A stretch of 64,000 bases of DNA from Phyllobacterium zundukense (GTDB taxonomy: Bacteria > Pseudomonadota > Alphaproteobacteria > Rhizobiales > Rhizobiaceae). The notes under the pieces are model-generated. The model saw only the letters and a program-made list of their open reading frames with translations. It ran no database searches and was not told the DNA's origin. Positions 35,069 to 46,421 of this stretch are shown in pieces. The stretch lies in assembly GCF_025452195.1 (NCBI RefSeq), contig NZ_CP104973.1:2401001-2465000 (forward strand). Reading direction: 5' to 3'. How positions within the stretch are numbered: the stretch's first letter is position 1; each line of letters starts with the position of its first letter. Both the position numbers and the translations under genes were made by a program.

Positions 35069-35809
35069 ATGACCGCATCACTCTCCGTCAACCTTAATGC
35101 GATCGCGATGCTGCGCAACAGACGCGATCTGCCTTGGCCCAACGTCATTAGTCTCGGACGCATCGCCTTGGCGGCGGGCGCATCCGGTTTGACAGTGCAT
35201 CCGCGCCCCGACGAGAGACATATCCGTTTTTCTGATTTGCCTGCAATCCGAGCGCTTATCGATGATGAGTTCCCGCAGGCCGAATTCAACATCGAGGGAT
35301 ATCCGACGCCAGAGTTCCTGGGCCTTGTCGCTGAGAATGAACCAGAGCAGGTGACGCTGGTACCTGACGATCCGGCGCAATCGACATCCGATCATGGCTG
35401 GAATTTGCAACGCGATGGGGAATTCATCCGGCCAATTATTTCTGGCCTCAAAGCACAAGGTGTTCGCGTTTCATTGTTTGTCGATCCCGACCCGGATACG
35501 CCTGCCATGGCCAAGGCGCTTGGCGCTGACCGGGTTGAGCTTTATACTGGACCTTATGGAGGCGCACACGATGATCCGCGCCTCCAAGCCAGCGAACTCG
35601 CGAAGCTGGAATCGACCGCCTTGGCGGCGGCAAAAGCAGTGATTGCAGTGAATGCAGGGCATGATCTGACGGTGGCCAATCTGCCGGCATTGGTCAAAAA
35701 AATGCCAAATCTTGTTGAGGTTTCTATCGGTCATGGGCTTACAGCGGACGCATTGGTGCACGGGATGTCTGGTGCTGTGGAAAGATTCCTTAATGCGCTT
35801 CAAGCCTAG
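35069..35809 (+). CDS. pdxJ: Pyridoxine 5'-phosphate synthase
   Basis: A 246-residue TIM-barrel enzyme condensing 1-deoxyxylulose 5-phosphate with aminoacetone phosphate. [20 protein letters not shown] at the start, [49 protein letters not shown] and [12 protein letters not shown] are all PdxJ signatures. Confidence 0.95.
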   Translation: MTASLSVNLNAIAMLRNRRDLPWPNVISLGRIALAAGASGLTVHPRPDERHIRFSDLPAIRALIDDEFPQAEFNIEGYPTPEFLGLVAENEPEQVTLVPDDPAQSTSDHGWNLQRDGEFIRPIISGLKAQGVRVSLFVDPDPDTPAMAKALGADRVELYTGPYGGAHDDPRLQASELAKLESTALAAAKAVIAVNAGHDLTVANLPALVKKMPNLVEVSIGHGLTADALVHGMSGAVERFLNALQA

Positions 35810-35951
35810 CCCTTTGATTCGGGTGCAGGATTTGCTTTGTTATGCATTTTCGCATATCTCTGGCAATCAGCTATGAAAAAATGGCGATTGATATTGCGGT
35901 GCAACACGACTAACTCGTCCGCCCACGCTGTCAGAGCGAGGGAAAAGTTGT

Positions 35952-37877
35952 ATGAGTGAACAACAGTTGGATGACGAGAACTGTGACAACGGTCCTGTCG
36001 TTCATGAATCGGAACCGCATCACAAAGAGGCCTTTCCGGTTCTTGTTCTTGGTGCTCTCGGCGTCGTCTATGGCGATATCGGCACAAGTCCGATCTACGC
36101 CTTTCGCGAAGCGCTCCATGCTGCCTCTCTCGATGGAATGTTGAGCCGCACCGATGTGCTTGGCGTTGTTTCGATGATCTTCTGGGCACTGACAGTTATC
36201 GTAACCATCAAGTATGTTTTGTTCGTTCTTCGCGCCGACAATGACGGCGAGGGCGGTATCCTGTCTCTGATGGCTTTGGCACGGGCGAGTTTCAAGACTC
36301 GCCCGCAGCTTATTCTGGCCCTTGGAATTGTTGGCGCATCGCTGTTTTACGGCGATGCGGTGATTACGCCTGCAATTTCAGTGCTATCGGCTGTTGAAGG
36401 CCTTGAGATCGTCACACCGAGACTGACGCCGTTCATCGTGCCGATCACTCTCGTGATCCTTTTAACCCTTTTTTCCGTTCAGCGCTTTGGTACTGCCCGC
36501 GTCGCGACCATTTTCGGCCCGATCACGCTGCTATGGTTTCTCGCTATCGGATTCTTCGGGTTATGGCACCTTGCCGACGACTGGAGTGTCTTTGCCGCCG
36601 TCAATCCCGTCTATGCCGTTGAATATATTATAGATAATCCGGTTACCGCATTCCCCACTATCGGTACGGTGTTCCTTGCTGTTACGGGGGCAGAGGCCCT
36701 CTATGCCGATCTCGGCCATTTCGGGCGCAAACCGATCGCGACGGCCTGGATGTGGATTGTCTTCCCTTGTCTTCTGCTGAACTATTTTGGGCAAGGCGCG
36801 TTTATTCTGGCAAACGGGGAGGCAGCGAAAAATCCGTTCTTCGAAATGTTCCCGCATTGGGCTCTTTTGCCGATGGTGCTACTCGCTACGATGGCAACCG
36901 TTATTGCCAGTCAGGCGGTTATTTCCGGGGCCTATTCCCTGTCTCGGCAGGCCGTGCAGCTCAATCTGTTACCGCGTCTCAACATCGAGCACACGTCGGA
37001 GAAATTGTCCGGCCAAGTCTATCTACCGCGTATCAATGTATTGCTTGGTCTCGTCGTGGTCCTTTTGGTGCTTGGTTTTGAGCGGTCGTCCAATCTGGCG
37101 TCCGCGTATGGTATAGCCGTAACCGGAAACATGCTCGTCACCACCATCTTGCTTTTCATCGTCATGAGCAGAATTTGGAAGTGGCGCTTGTGGGTGGCAA
37201 TATCCGCGACCGTTGGTTTCCTCATCATCGATCTAACCTTCGTCAGCGCCAACCTTATCAAGGTTGTAGATGGTGGTTGGGCATCGCTGGTCGTCGCGTT
37301 CCTTGTGGTCCTGATCATGTTCACGTGGGTGCGGGGCAGCCGTCATCTCTTTGAAAAAACCCGCAAGGGGGAAGTGCCGCTCGATCTCATTTCGAGGAAA
37401 ATGGCGGAGAACCCGCCGACGCTCGTACCGGGTACTGCTGTTTTCCTGACAGGCGACCCAAAGAGTACGCCGACCGCGCTGATGCACAGTCTCAAACACT
37501 ACAAAGTGTTGCATCAGAATAACGTTATCCTTACGGTGATTACCGCGCCGACCCCTCTGGTAAAAAAGAGTGATCGGGTGCGTATCGAGCCGATAAATGA
37601 CCTCTTCATGCGCGTTACTCTGACCTTTGGTTACATGGAACGCCCGAATATTCCGCGTACACTTGCGATCTGCCGGAAGCAGGGTTGGAAGTTCGATATC
37701 ATGACGACTTCTTTCTTCCTGTCGCGTCGATCCTTGAAAGCTTCGGCGCGGTCGGAAATGCCGCGCTGGCAGGATCGGCTGTTCATCGCGCTCGCCAGGA
37801 CAGCCAGCGATGCGACTGAATACTTCCAGATTCCGACCGGCCGCGTTGTCGAGATCGGAACGCAGGTGAATATCTAG
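35952..37877 (+). CDS. kup: KUP-type low-affinity potassium transporter
   Basis: A 641-residue K+/H+ symporter with 12 membrane helices: VLGALGVVYGDIGTSPIYAF, GDAVITPAISVLSAVEGLEI and TGAEALYADLGHFGRKPI are KUP motifs. The C-terminal ~200 residues are cytoplasmic (VPGTAVFLTGDPKSTPTAL). The ATG follows GAGGGAAAAG. It stands alone. Confidence 0.95.
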   Translation: MSEQQLDDENCDNGPVVHESEPHHKEAFPVLVLGALGVVYGDIGTSPIYAFREALHAASLDGMLSRTDVLGVVSMIFWALTVIVTIKYVLFVLRADNDGEGGILSLMALARASFKTRPQLILALGIVGASLFYGDAVITPAISVLSAVEGLEIVTPRLTPFIVPITLVILLTLFSVQRFGTARVATIFGPITLLWFLAIGFFGLWHLADDWSVFAAVNPVYAVEYIIDNPVTAFPTIGTVFLAVTGAEALYADLGHFGRKPIATAWMWIVFPCLLLNYFGQGAFILANGEAAKNPFFEMFPHWALLPMVLLATMATVIASQAVISGAYSLSRQAVQLNLLPRLNIEHTSEKLSGQVYLPRINVLLGLVVVLLVLGFERSSNLASAYGIAVTGNMLVTTILLFIVMSRIWKWRLWVAISATVGFLIIDLTFVSANLIKVVDGGWASLVVAFLVVLIMFTWVRGSRHLFEKTRKGEVPLDLISRKMAENPPTLVPGTAVFLTGDPKSTPTALMHSLKHYKVLHQNNVILTVITAPTPLVKKSDRVRIEPINDLFMRVTLTFGYMERPNIPRTLAICRKQGWKFDIMTTSFFLSRRSLKASARSEMPRWQDRLFIALARTASDATEYFQIPTGRVVEIGTQVNI

Positions 37878-38074
37878 CAGGGTGTAATTCTACCCGGCAC
37901 ACCAAAACATCAATTGATGGTTGAAATTCTTGTTCCGGATTCGCAGTTTCTTGTCTCGTTTTCGGGTGTTCTTGTGTAGGTTACGAACTTTCTTGAGCCA
38001 GAATTGATCGGGCAGAACGAGAAATTGCCTCGTTTTGACCTTGCCAAAGACCTTGCACCGTATTAGAACCTCTG

Positions 38075-38097
38075 CCGTAACGTACGGTACGGTACGG
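38075..38097. promoter_or_regulatory. Operator candidate upstream of the tetR gene
   Basis: CCGTA-ACG-TACGG is a perfect dyad (38075-38087), extended by two more TACGG units (to 38097), giving three tandem TACGG repeats. It lies 11 bases before the regulator start codon, suggesting cooperative binding by a TetR dimer. Confidence 0.5.
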
Positions 38098-38108
38098 TTG
38101 GGGAGTTG

Positions 38109-39805
<1,697 letters not shown>

Positions 39806-39818
39806 AAAGACCTATGCC

Positions 39819-39938
39819 AATCCGCCCCGATGGCCATCTGATGCAATTTTCTCGACTTCCGGTGCTCACGGACCCAAAAGTCCGCTGCGCGCCGGTTCTC
39901 GAAAATCACACCAGCTGATTCATCGGGACGAATTCTCA
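39819..39938 (+). repeat. Dispersed intergenic repeat, copy A
   Basis: A ~120-base element after ilvC, highly similar to 59142-59260 and related to 42131-42245. Its core is a stem CGGAC/GTCCG (39869-39873 with 39880-39884) around a six-base loop, flanked by CCGGTGCTC and CCGGTTCTC direct repeats. Confidence 0.75.
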
Positions 39939-39960
39939 AGCAGTCTTTAATTTACCTGCA

Positions 39961-39990
39961 AGGCCGGTGGAGCGATCGACCGGCCCTTTC
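39961..39990 (+). terminator. Terminator downstream of ilvC
   Basis: AGGCCGGT and ACCGGCC arms with a 10-base loop, followed by CTTTC. The rest of the gap to 40142 shows no further feature I can support. Confidence 0.6.
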
Positions 39991-40142
39991 GTGCGGTGAC
40001 AACTCCACTACATTAATTCGCTTAAGCGGTTCGCCAGTCACATCCAGTTCCAGACAAGCTTGCGGGCTTAGACGCTGGAGATCAATATCTGATTGGATGA
40101 ACGCGAAATGGACATGAAGCGGCCGGCCAATACACGAGCGAC

Positions 40143-41741
40143 ATGTCTGTGATTGCGTCGGCGTCTGCCGCCTTGCCGACAGATCACCACGGAGGACTGC
40201 CGATTAACACCGGAACACTTCCAGCGCGAAACTTCGCGTGCTGGTTTCTGGCGTTATTCGCCGTGACGCAGTTTCCGCTCTATTGGGTGCAGTACCCCGA
40301 CATCACAGACTTTCCAAACCATCTGGCCCGCATACATACACTGATGCATCTTTCGCAGTCCGGGACGCTGCAGCGCTACTACGAACTTCGCGATCTGCAG
40401 ATCGGCACCAACCTGGCGATGGAGGTCATCGTACCGGGACTGGCGAGATGGATGAGCCTTTCGCTCGCACTCAAGCTCTTCGCCTCGCTTTCAACATTGC
40501 TGTTGACCACTGGCGCCGTCATGGTTGGTCGCGCCATCACCGGCCGCTTCAGCTATCTGCTGCTTGGTGTGTTGGTGTTTGCCAACAACGCGATGTTCCA
40601 GCTAGGCCTGTTGAACTACCTCTTTGGCGTTGGTGTCGCCTTCTGGCTTCTATCAGCTTGGATCATCGCGGACAGGCCGGCCGGAGCTCGCCGCTTGATG
40701 GTCTTCTCGGCAGGTTGTGTCGTACTGTATCTATGCCATTTGAGTGCCTTGGGCATCTACGGTATCTGTGTCGTCGGATATGAATTGAGTCTCGCCCGCC
40801 GCCGAAGCCTCTTCGCATGGCGCTCCCTGGTCTTGACACTGATGCAGTTCGTGCCGGCAGCCATCCTGCATGTGCTGGTGTCGTCGAATTCAGCGGGAAG
40901 CTATATACCGGCACCGAGCCCCTACACCGGAATGGGCATATCGATCGTCTATAAGATGATGCTTGTATTCCTAGCACCGGGGATAGGTGTTTCCGGCTAT
41001 CTGCTCGCACAGATTGCGATCGGCTTACCTCTGGTCCTGGCGCTCTATTTCAGTTTTCGAAGTGGTGCGCTACGGCTGGTCACTCCAGCACGATGGATGG
41101 CGGGACTGCTTGCTATTGCGATCGCTTTGCTGCCACCGTCCGGGTTCGGGTCGAATCTAGTCGACATCAGACTGATCCCCGCTTGTTGCCTCCTTGCGTG
41201 GTGTGGGTTGGAAGCCACGGAGCGCAGTAGGTGGATGCCGAGCGCCGCGCTGGCGGTAATTGCGTCGGTTGTATTTCTGATCAGTTTGGAGACGACTTAT
41301 GAGTGGGGAATGCGAGATGGAGAGTACGGACGCGTCAGAAGCGCCTTGCGTCAGGTTCCCGGGGGCTCAAGGATTGCCACGGTTACGCTGGATCATGGCG
41401 AAACCACTGCCTCCTCGATTTCGGCCCATGCCGGCGCCTGGAGTGTCATCGACGGCTCAGCATTCCTGTCAAATTTCTACATCTGGCCGTTCCAGCCATT
41501 CTGGGTTGCCTACCGCGGACCTTATGCCTCACTAGCCGCGCTGGCGCGAACCGACGATCCGGCTGCAGCACCGCCGGCATATGAAACACTCAAGAACTCC
41601 TACGATTATGTTCTCGTATTTGGTGGAGATAGCGCGGCGCGCCTGCGCTACGCGCCAAACGCCGAGGCGATCTATGACTCGCGGTCGCTTCGGCTGCTTC
41701 GAACAGGTTCTACAGATCACAGCGGCGTCGTGGGCCGGTGA
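40143..41741 (+). CDS. Polytopic membrane protein, glycosyltransferase-like
   Basis: A 532-residue protein with about ten hydrophobic segments between residues 30 and 380. An N-terminal loop motif PDITDFPNHLARIHTL and a C-terminal soluble region of ~150 residues (GETTASSISAHAGAWSV, FYIWPFQPFWVAYRG) give the layout of GT-C/GT39-like membrane glycosyltransferases, with an acidic first loop. No catalytic motif is certain, so function is open. Confidence 0.65.
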   Translation: MSVIASASAALPTDHHGGLPINTGTLPARNFACWFLALFAVTQFPLYWVQYPDITDFPNHLARIHTLMHLSQSGTLQRYYELRDLQIGTNLAMEVIVPGLARWMSLSLALKLFASLSTLLLTTGAVMVGRAITGRFSYLLLGVLVFANNAMFQLGLLNYLFGVGVAFWLLSAWIIADRPAGARRLMVFSAGCVVLYLCHLSALGIYGICVVGYELSLARRRSLFAWRSLVLTLMQFVPAAILHVLVSSNSAGSYIPAPSPYTGMGISIVYKMMLVFLAPGIGVSGYLLAQIAIGLPLVLALYFSFRSGALRLVTPARWMAGLLAIAIALLPPSGFGSNLVDIRLIPACCLLAWCGLEATERSRWMPSAALAVIASVVFLISLETTYEWGMRDGEYGRVRSALRQVPGGSRIATVTLDHGETTASSISAHAGAWSVIDGSAFLSNFYIWPFQPFWVAYRGPYASLAALARTDDPAAAPPAYETLKNSYDYVLVFGGDSAARLRYAPNAEAIYDSRSLRLLRTGSTDHSGVVGR

Positions 41742-42051
41742 AAGGCTGATAGGTATTGTCGAAAGCCCGATAGGACTGGTATTGCGCGCGACAACGTTGC
41801 ACCTGTGTCCGGCCGGATGGGCCGATTGGGCGATGAACGCGAAAATCATAGCACCGGGCGGATCCGGTACAGTCGCGCAAAGCAGGATTGGACGGAGTGC
41901 CGCTGCCCGGAATATAGGGCTTTCTCGGGACCGCATCGAGCCCGCGCGGCACCGGGCGGTAGCCCCGGATTTCCTGCGCGGATACGCTGACAAGCTGGGT
42001 TGTCAGAATAAAGCCGAGGGCCGCGAATATGATCTTCAAGGCTTTCATCAT
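41710..42051 (-). CDS. BA14K-family secreted protein
   Basis: A 113-residue protein with a signal peptide (IIFAALGFILTTQLVSVSAQ). The C-terminal motif RCRAQYQSYRAFDNTYQPF followed by TGPRRRC corresponds to the BA14K repeat (CARRYRSYDPxTGTYxGxDGxxxxC) first seen in a Brucella immunoreactive protein. The ATG at 42051 follows AGGACAG. Its 3' end overlaps the end of the convergent membrane-protein gene by 32 bases. Confidence 0.75.
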   Translation of the reverse strand: MMKALKIIFAALGFILTTQLVSVSAQEIRGYRPVPRGLDAVPRKPYIPGSGTPSNPALRDCTGSARCYDFRVHRPIGPSGRTQVQRCRAQYQSYRAFDNTYQPFTGPRRRCDL

Positions 42052-42130
42052 CGTTCTGTCCTGATCCCGAATACATACATATAAGGACTTGTCGCGTGGA
42101 TCGCCACTGGCCAGGGTCCGTCGATATTCA

Positions 42131-42245
42131 CGCCATGGCGGCCTGCAAACGGCGTTTTTCTGCGCTCCGGTGCTCACGTACCAAAATGTACGCTGCGCTC
42201 CGGTGCTCGAAACCCACCGTTTTCGCCTCGCCCTGACATGAATCT
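42131..42245 (+). repeat. Dispersed intergenic repeat, copy C
   Basis: Core stem CGTAC/GTACG (42177-42181 with 42188-42192) around a six-base loop, flanked by two direct copies of TGCGCTCCGGTGCTC. It is related to the copies after ilvC and ridA. Confidence 0.7.
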
Positions 42246-42254
42246 CAACAAGAC

Positions 42255-42358
42255 CCTGGAGCATTTCCGTTTCTGCGAATCACGGAATTGCTCTAACCCT
42301 TTTTACGCAATTCCGGACAGAAAACCGCTTCGCACTTTTCCTGGAATTGCTCTAGGTT
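42255..42358 (+). repeat. RIME-like palindromic intergenic element
   Basis: About 100 bases containing two GGAATTGCTCTA units (42284 and 42343 regions), with partly complementary CGCAATTCCG and GAAAACCGCTTCGCACTTTTC. It resembles the intergenic mosaic elements common in Rhizobiales, where 'GGAATTGCG ... GAGCAATTCC' pairs recur. With copy C it fills most of the 360-base gap upstream of 42412. Confidence 0.6.
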
Positions 42359-42411
42359 CTCGTCAAGGGGAACGTCGTTCCCGTCACATGGTTCAACGCT
42401 CGAGTTTCCGC

Positions 42412-43527
42412 ATGTCCGTTCGCATCGCTACTTTCAATGTCGAAAACCTCATGAATCGTTTCGATTTTTCGGGGTTCAAGAACAATCTCAACAAGGACCG
42501 GACGCTGCAGTTGTTCCAGATAGAGGATGAGGAACAATACCGTCAGCTTGAACAGGGGCGGGCGATTGCCTACGCCGACGACACGCGGCAATTGACCGCG
42601 CTGGCGATCGCCGAAACCCATGCGGATATTCTCTGCCTGCAGGAGGTAGACAACATCGGCGCGTTGAACGCCTTCGAGTTTGGCTATCTGTTCAAGATGG
42701 TCGGAGAGGGCTACCGGCACAAATTTATGGTCGAAGGCAATGACAGCCGTGGCATCGACGTGGCTGTGCTTATGCGCGATCAGACCCGCTACGGCGAGCC
42801 CATCGAATTTACAGGCATGACCAGCCACGCACATCTCACCTATAATGATCTTGGAATTCACACTCCCGAACTGGCGCTGCTGGGAATCGAACCGCATGAA
42901 CGTATCTTCAAGCGTGATTGCCTGGAAATCGATGTACGCATCGGCGGCAAGACGCTGACGCTTTTCGTCAGTCATTTCAAGTCGATGGGTTCGCCGCGCA
43001 ACGGCATGGATGGGCGCGCATCGACCATGCCTGTACGGGTGGCGGAAGCGACAGCGGTCCGCCGGATCATCGAGGACAAGTTTGCGACAAGCGGCGGGGC
43101 GGCGAGCAAGCGCTGGGTGATTTGCGGCGACTTCAACGACTATCGCGAGAGAGTGGTCATCGGCGGGGATTCGCTGGTTGGATATACCTTCGCGCCAGTA
43201 AGCGAGCCAATCAGCAGTCTCGACACTTTGCTCAATGACGGATTTTGCGAGAATCTGGTGGAACGGCGGCCGGTGATGGATCGCTGGACGCTTTATCACA
43301 CGCGCGGACCAGAAGAGCGGCATCTGTGCCAGCTCGACTATATTCTCGCCTCACCGGCGCTCGTGCGCAGCAATGCCCATGCGGTACCGGATATTATCCG
43401 CCGTGGCCAGCCTTACCGGACGATCTTTCCGCCCGATCAAAAGGTGGAGCTCTTTCCGCGCATCGGCTGGGATCGCCCGAAAGCCAGCGATCATTGCCCC
43501 GTTTCCGTAACTTTGAGTATGGTTTGA
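42412..43527 (+). CDS. Endonuclease/exonuclease/phosphatase family protein
   Basis: A 371-residue EEP-fold hydrolase: IATFNVENLMNRFDFSGFKN (metal-binding Asn), ILCLQEVDNIGALNAFE (catalytic Glu), FVSHFKSMGSPRNGMDGR, WVICGDFNDYRE and the C-terminal PKASDHCPVSVTL are the five EEP motifs. The fold covers nucleases and phosphodiesterases. The ATG at 42412 gives the conserved opening; longer starts would include repeat DNA. Confidence 0.9.
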   Translation: MSVRIATFNVENLMNRFDFSGFKNNLNKDRTLQLFQIEDEEQYRQLEQGRAIAYADDTRQLTALAIAETHADILCLQEVDNIGALNAFEFGYLFKMVGEGYRHKFMVEGNDSRGIDVAVLMRDQTRYGEPIEFTGMTSHAHLTYNDLGIHTPELALLGIEPHERIFKRDCLEIDVRIGGKTLTLFVSHFKSMGSPRNGMDGRASTMPVRVAEATAVRRIIEDKFATSGGAASKRWVICGDFNDYRERVVIGGDSLVGYTFAPVSEPISSLDTLLNDGFCENLVERRPVMDRWTLYHTRGPEERHLCQLDYILASPALVRSNAHAVPDIIRRGQPYRTIFPPDQKVELFPRIGWDRPKASDHCPVSVTLSMV

Positions 43528-43530
43528 GTA

Positions 43531-44244
43531 ATGCATGATATTCCAGAGAAGACCGTCATCCCGATCAACAACGCGGTGATCCGCATCGACAGTGCGCCGC
43601 TTGAATATGGAATTTCAAATGAGGCGGCAATTGCCGCTGGCTGGGTCAGCGCGACGGCTGCCAATCCGGCCATCTTCAATGGGCCATTTTTCATGGCTGA
43701 AGAGGCGGGAGTGGCGGACGAGGCGTTCGAGGCGCGATATCATCGCACGCGATTTGCGACGATGATGCACTGGAAGGCCGATACAAGAAACGTGAAGCCT
43801 TGGCATATTTTTGCCGTCGGCGTGATCGTTTCAGGGGATAACAGGTTGATCGCCGGGCGCATGGCCGCTTCGACATCGGCAGCGGGCCGCATTTATTTTC
43901 CGGCAGGTTCATTCGACGAGGAGGATGTGGCGGGCGATTTCATCGATATTGACGCCAACATGCACCGGGAAGTCGACGAGGAAACCGGCGTCAGGCTCTC
44001 CGGGGCCGGAAGGCGCGACGATCGATTATACCTTGTCACTGCCAGTCGCAGCATCGCTTTGTTCCGGCGTCACTATTTCGATATGAGTGGAGAGGCGCTG
44101 CTGGAGCATATTCGCGGCCACATCGCGGCTGAAGAGGATTCCGAGCTGGACGACATCACTGCGATTTCCGCCGCGGAGGAAATGGGCGAGGCGACGCCCT
44201 GGACATTTCGCACATTTGCCGACTGGCATTTTCGCCAAGGTTAG
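43531..44244 (+). CDS. Nudix hydrolase family protein
   Basis: A 237-residue protein. The Nudix box is centred on MHREVDEETGV (family pattern REUXEEXGU), preceded by RIYFPAGSFDEEDVAG. It starts four bases after the EEP gene stop and so is probably co-transcribed. Nudix enzymes hydrolyse X-linked nucleoside diphosphates; the N-terminal ~100 residues are extra and may set specificity. Confidence 0.82.
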   Translation: MHDIPEKTVIPINNAVIRIDSAPLEYGISNEAAIAAGWVSATAANPAIFNGPFFMAEEAGVADEAFEARYHRTRFATMMHWKADTRNVKPWHIFAVGVIVSGDNRLIAGRMAASTSAAGRIYFPAGSFDEEDVAGDFIDIDANMHREVDEETGVRLSGAGRRDDRLYLVTASRSIALFRRHYFDMSGEALLEHIRGHIAAEEDSELDDITAISAAEEMGEATPWTFRTFADWHFRQG

Positions 44245-44339
44245 GATCCGCCTGCACGCTAATGTCACCGTCACAAGGTTTGACTTGTACGGAGGCTACC
44301 TTACTCTATTTTTTCCGGACGCTAATAGGGAGAGAGCAA

Positions 44340-45257
44340 ATGGCCGGTCGCCGCTACGAGGTCTATGACGTCTTCACCGACGAGGTGCTGGCGGGAAATC
44401 CACTGGCGATCGTGCACGATGCAGACGGCCTCGACGATATTGCCATGCAGCGGATCGCGCGGGAGTTCAATCTTTCCGAAACTGTTTTCGTCCTGCCAGC
44501 AAAGAACTCGGCGCATACGGCTTGGGCGCGTATTTTTACGCCCGATTATGAAATGCCGTTTGCGGGACATCCGACCGTCGGGACCGCAGTCGCCCTGGCG
44601 CAGAATCGATTTGGCGAAGTCAGGGATACTCAGGACGCGCTGATCATCCTGGAGGAGCAGGTTGGACCCGTTCGCTGCGGCGTCAAGCTAAGCGAAAACG
44701 GCGCCTTCGCCGAGTTCGATCTGCCGAAGCTGCCGCAGAGAATCCTCTATAAATACGACAAGATCGCCATCGCCAACGCGTTGCGGCTCGAGCCAAAGGA
44801 AATCGGCTTCGAGAATCATGTTCCGAGCATCTGGGATGCGGGCGTACCCTTCATGCTGGTGCCAGTGCATGGACTTGAGGCGGCGGGGCGCATCGTGATC
44901 AACCAGATCGCGATGAAGGACGTGGCGCCGACGATCGGTCATCGCCAGCTGCCGGTCTATGCCTATTGCCGCGAAACAATGCTGCATGACAGCCATTTTC
45001 ACTCGCGCATGTTCGTGAGCGATGAGGGCACCTATGAAGATCCAGCGACGGGTTCTGCTACGGCGGCGTTTGCCGGTGCAATTCATGCGTTCGACGAACC
45101 GCTGGATGGCGTCCTGCGCCTGTCGATCGAACAGGGATATGAAATGGGACGGCCATCGCGCCTGCAGCTCGAGCTGGATATCGTCGACCAGAAGCTGACC
45201 GGGGGACGCATCGGGGGCTCGGCGATCAGGGTCGCGGAAGGGCGGCTGTTCGTATAG
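44340..45257 (+). CDS. PhzF-family isomerase/epimerase-like protein
   Basis: A 305-residue protein: [36 protein letters not shown] (catalytic Glu) and [20 protein letters not shown] are the PhzF signatures, with [16 protein letters not shown] in the second half. The ATG at 44340 follows GGGAGAG. The physiological substrate of most non-phenazine PhzF proteins is unknown. Confidence 0.9.
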   Translation: MAGRRYEVYDVFTDEVLAGNPLAIVHDADGLDDIAMQRIAREFNLSETVFVLPAKNSAHTAWARIFTPDYEMPFAGHPTVGTAVALAQNRFGEVRDTQDALIILEEQVGPVRCGVKLSENGAFAEFDLPKLPQRILYKYDKIAIANALRLEPKEIGFENHVPSIWDAGVPFMLVPVHGLEAAGRIVINQIAMKDVAPTIGHRQLPVYAYCRETMLHDSHFHSRMFVSDEGTYEDPATGSATAAFAGAIHAFDEPLDGVLRLSIEQGYEMGRPSRLQLELDIVDQKLTGGRIGGSAIRVAEGRLFV

Positions 45258-45371
45258 GCCTCAACCGGACGTTGTTCCGGTGAAAAGCCGTCACAAAGTT
45301 TTCAAGAAGGGCTGGACAGGCAAGATTTGCCCCGTTATAGAGCCCTCACTTGTCGCCGCCAAACGGCTGAC

Positions 45372-45447
<76 letters not shown>

Positions 45448-45473
45448 AATTTACTAAAAAAACCAAATAGTTG

Positions 45474-45510
45474 ACTTCGGAGCTTCAAGCTCCGGAGTTG
45501 GCTTTTGGTA
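45474..45510 (+). terminator. Hairpin after tRNA-Lys
   Basis: ACTTCGGAGCTT (45474-45485) pairs with AAGCTCCGGAGT (45487-45498) apart from one wobble, followed by TGGCTTTT. It is the probable end of the tRNA transcript and also lies past the gntR stop on the other strand. Confidence 0.6.
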
Positions 45511-45526
45511 TCAATGAAGCCGGACC

Positions 45527-46207
45527 TCAGCTCACCAAATCCACGAGCACATCATAGGCGGCATCGATATCGGCTTGTATCGCGGCCTCGACGGCCTTTC
45601 CATCGTGAGCGCATAGCGCGGTGAACATCGACTGATGATGCTCGTTGGCTTTGGTGTAATTGCCGGAATCGTGGAGCATGTTGAAGTACGGGCTGACCTG
45701 CAGCCAAAGATTCTCGATGATGTTGAGAATGCTTTCCGATTTCGCCGCCTGGTAAATCGAGAAATGGAACGCGTAGTTCGCCCGCAGGTATGATTTGATA
45801 TCGCCAGAGGCGTTGGCTTTTTCCAGTGCTTTCAGCAGGGAGCGCAGGGTTTCGAGTTCGCTATCCTCGATGCGCTCGGCAGCCCATTTGCCGGCAAGCG
45901 CCTCGATCTCGATGCGAACATTGCGCAGATCGGTGAGCTTGGCCCGGCTCAACCGCGGTATGCCGATGGAGCGCCCGGAAACCACGGTCAGCGCATTGGC
46001 CGCCGTCAGCCGCCGCAAAGCTTCCCGCACCGGCATGGCGCTGACGCCGAAAGCATCGGCAAGGCTTTGCACGGGAACCATTTCGCCCGGAACAATGCCG
46101 CCTTCGAGTATCAGGCTGGCAATCTGGCGATAGACGCGGTCCTGCAGCGTCTCCTTGGAAAGCGGGAGAATCTCAACACCTGGTCTCCTGTAGCCGGCTT
46201 CAGCCAT
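45527..46207 (-). CDS. GntR-family (FCD) regulator of the catabolic cluster
   Basis: A 226-residue FadR-type regulator. The winged helix spans residues ~20-85 (QDRVYRQIASLILEGGIVPG, ADAFGVSAMPVREALRRLTA). The all-helical FCD ligand domain follows, with the metal-binding residue set typical of sugar-acid-responsive members (HFSIYQAAKS, NEHHQSMFTAL). It is divergent from the ABC-transporter operon, so it probably represses that operon until a pathway intermediate binds. Confidence 0.9.
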   Translation of the reverse strand: MAEAGYRRPGVEILPLSKETLQDRVYRQIASLILEGGIVPGEMVPVQSLADAFGVSAMPVREALRRLTAANALTVVSGRSIGIPRLSRAKLTDLRNVRIEIEALAGKWAAERIEDSELETLRSLLKALEKANASGDIKSYLRANYAFHFSIYQAAKSESILNIIENLWLQVSPYFNMLHDSGNYTKANEHHQSMFTALCAHDGKAVEAAIQADIDAAYDVLVDLVS

Positions 46208-46303
46208 TGTTCACCTTTTTCGCGGCGGGTGCCCTTTTATGTGGAATGCAGCGTCCACCACAGCGCGTCAAGAGTTTCTCCTTATCTAACAAATCTTATG
46301 CAC

Positions 46304-46342
46304 GATCAATGGTATTTCATCATTGATCTTTGATCAAATGGT
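46304..46342. promoter_or_regulatory. GntR operator candidate
   Basis: GATCAATG (46304-46311) and CATTGATC (46321-46328) form a perfect eight-base dyad with a nine-base centre. A further GATCAAATGGT (46332-46342) repeats the left half site. It lies between the divergent gntR and transporter genes, about 80 bases before the first transporter codon. Confidence 0.55.
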
Positions 46343-46421
46343 GCTAGGGTTGACTGAAGGAACGACGAGAGGGAAGAGGAGCCCGCTCGGAGATGTTTTC
46401 CTGTGTGAGGGAGGAACTATA

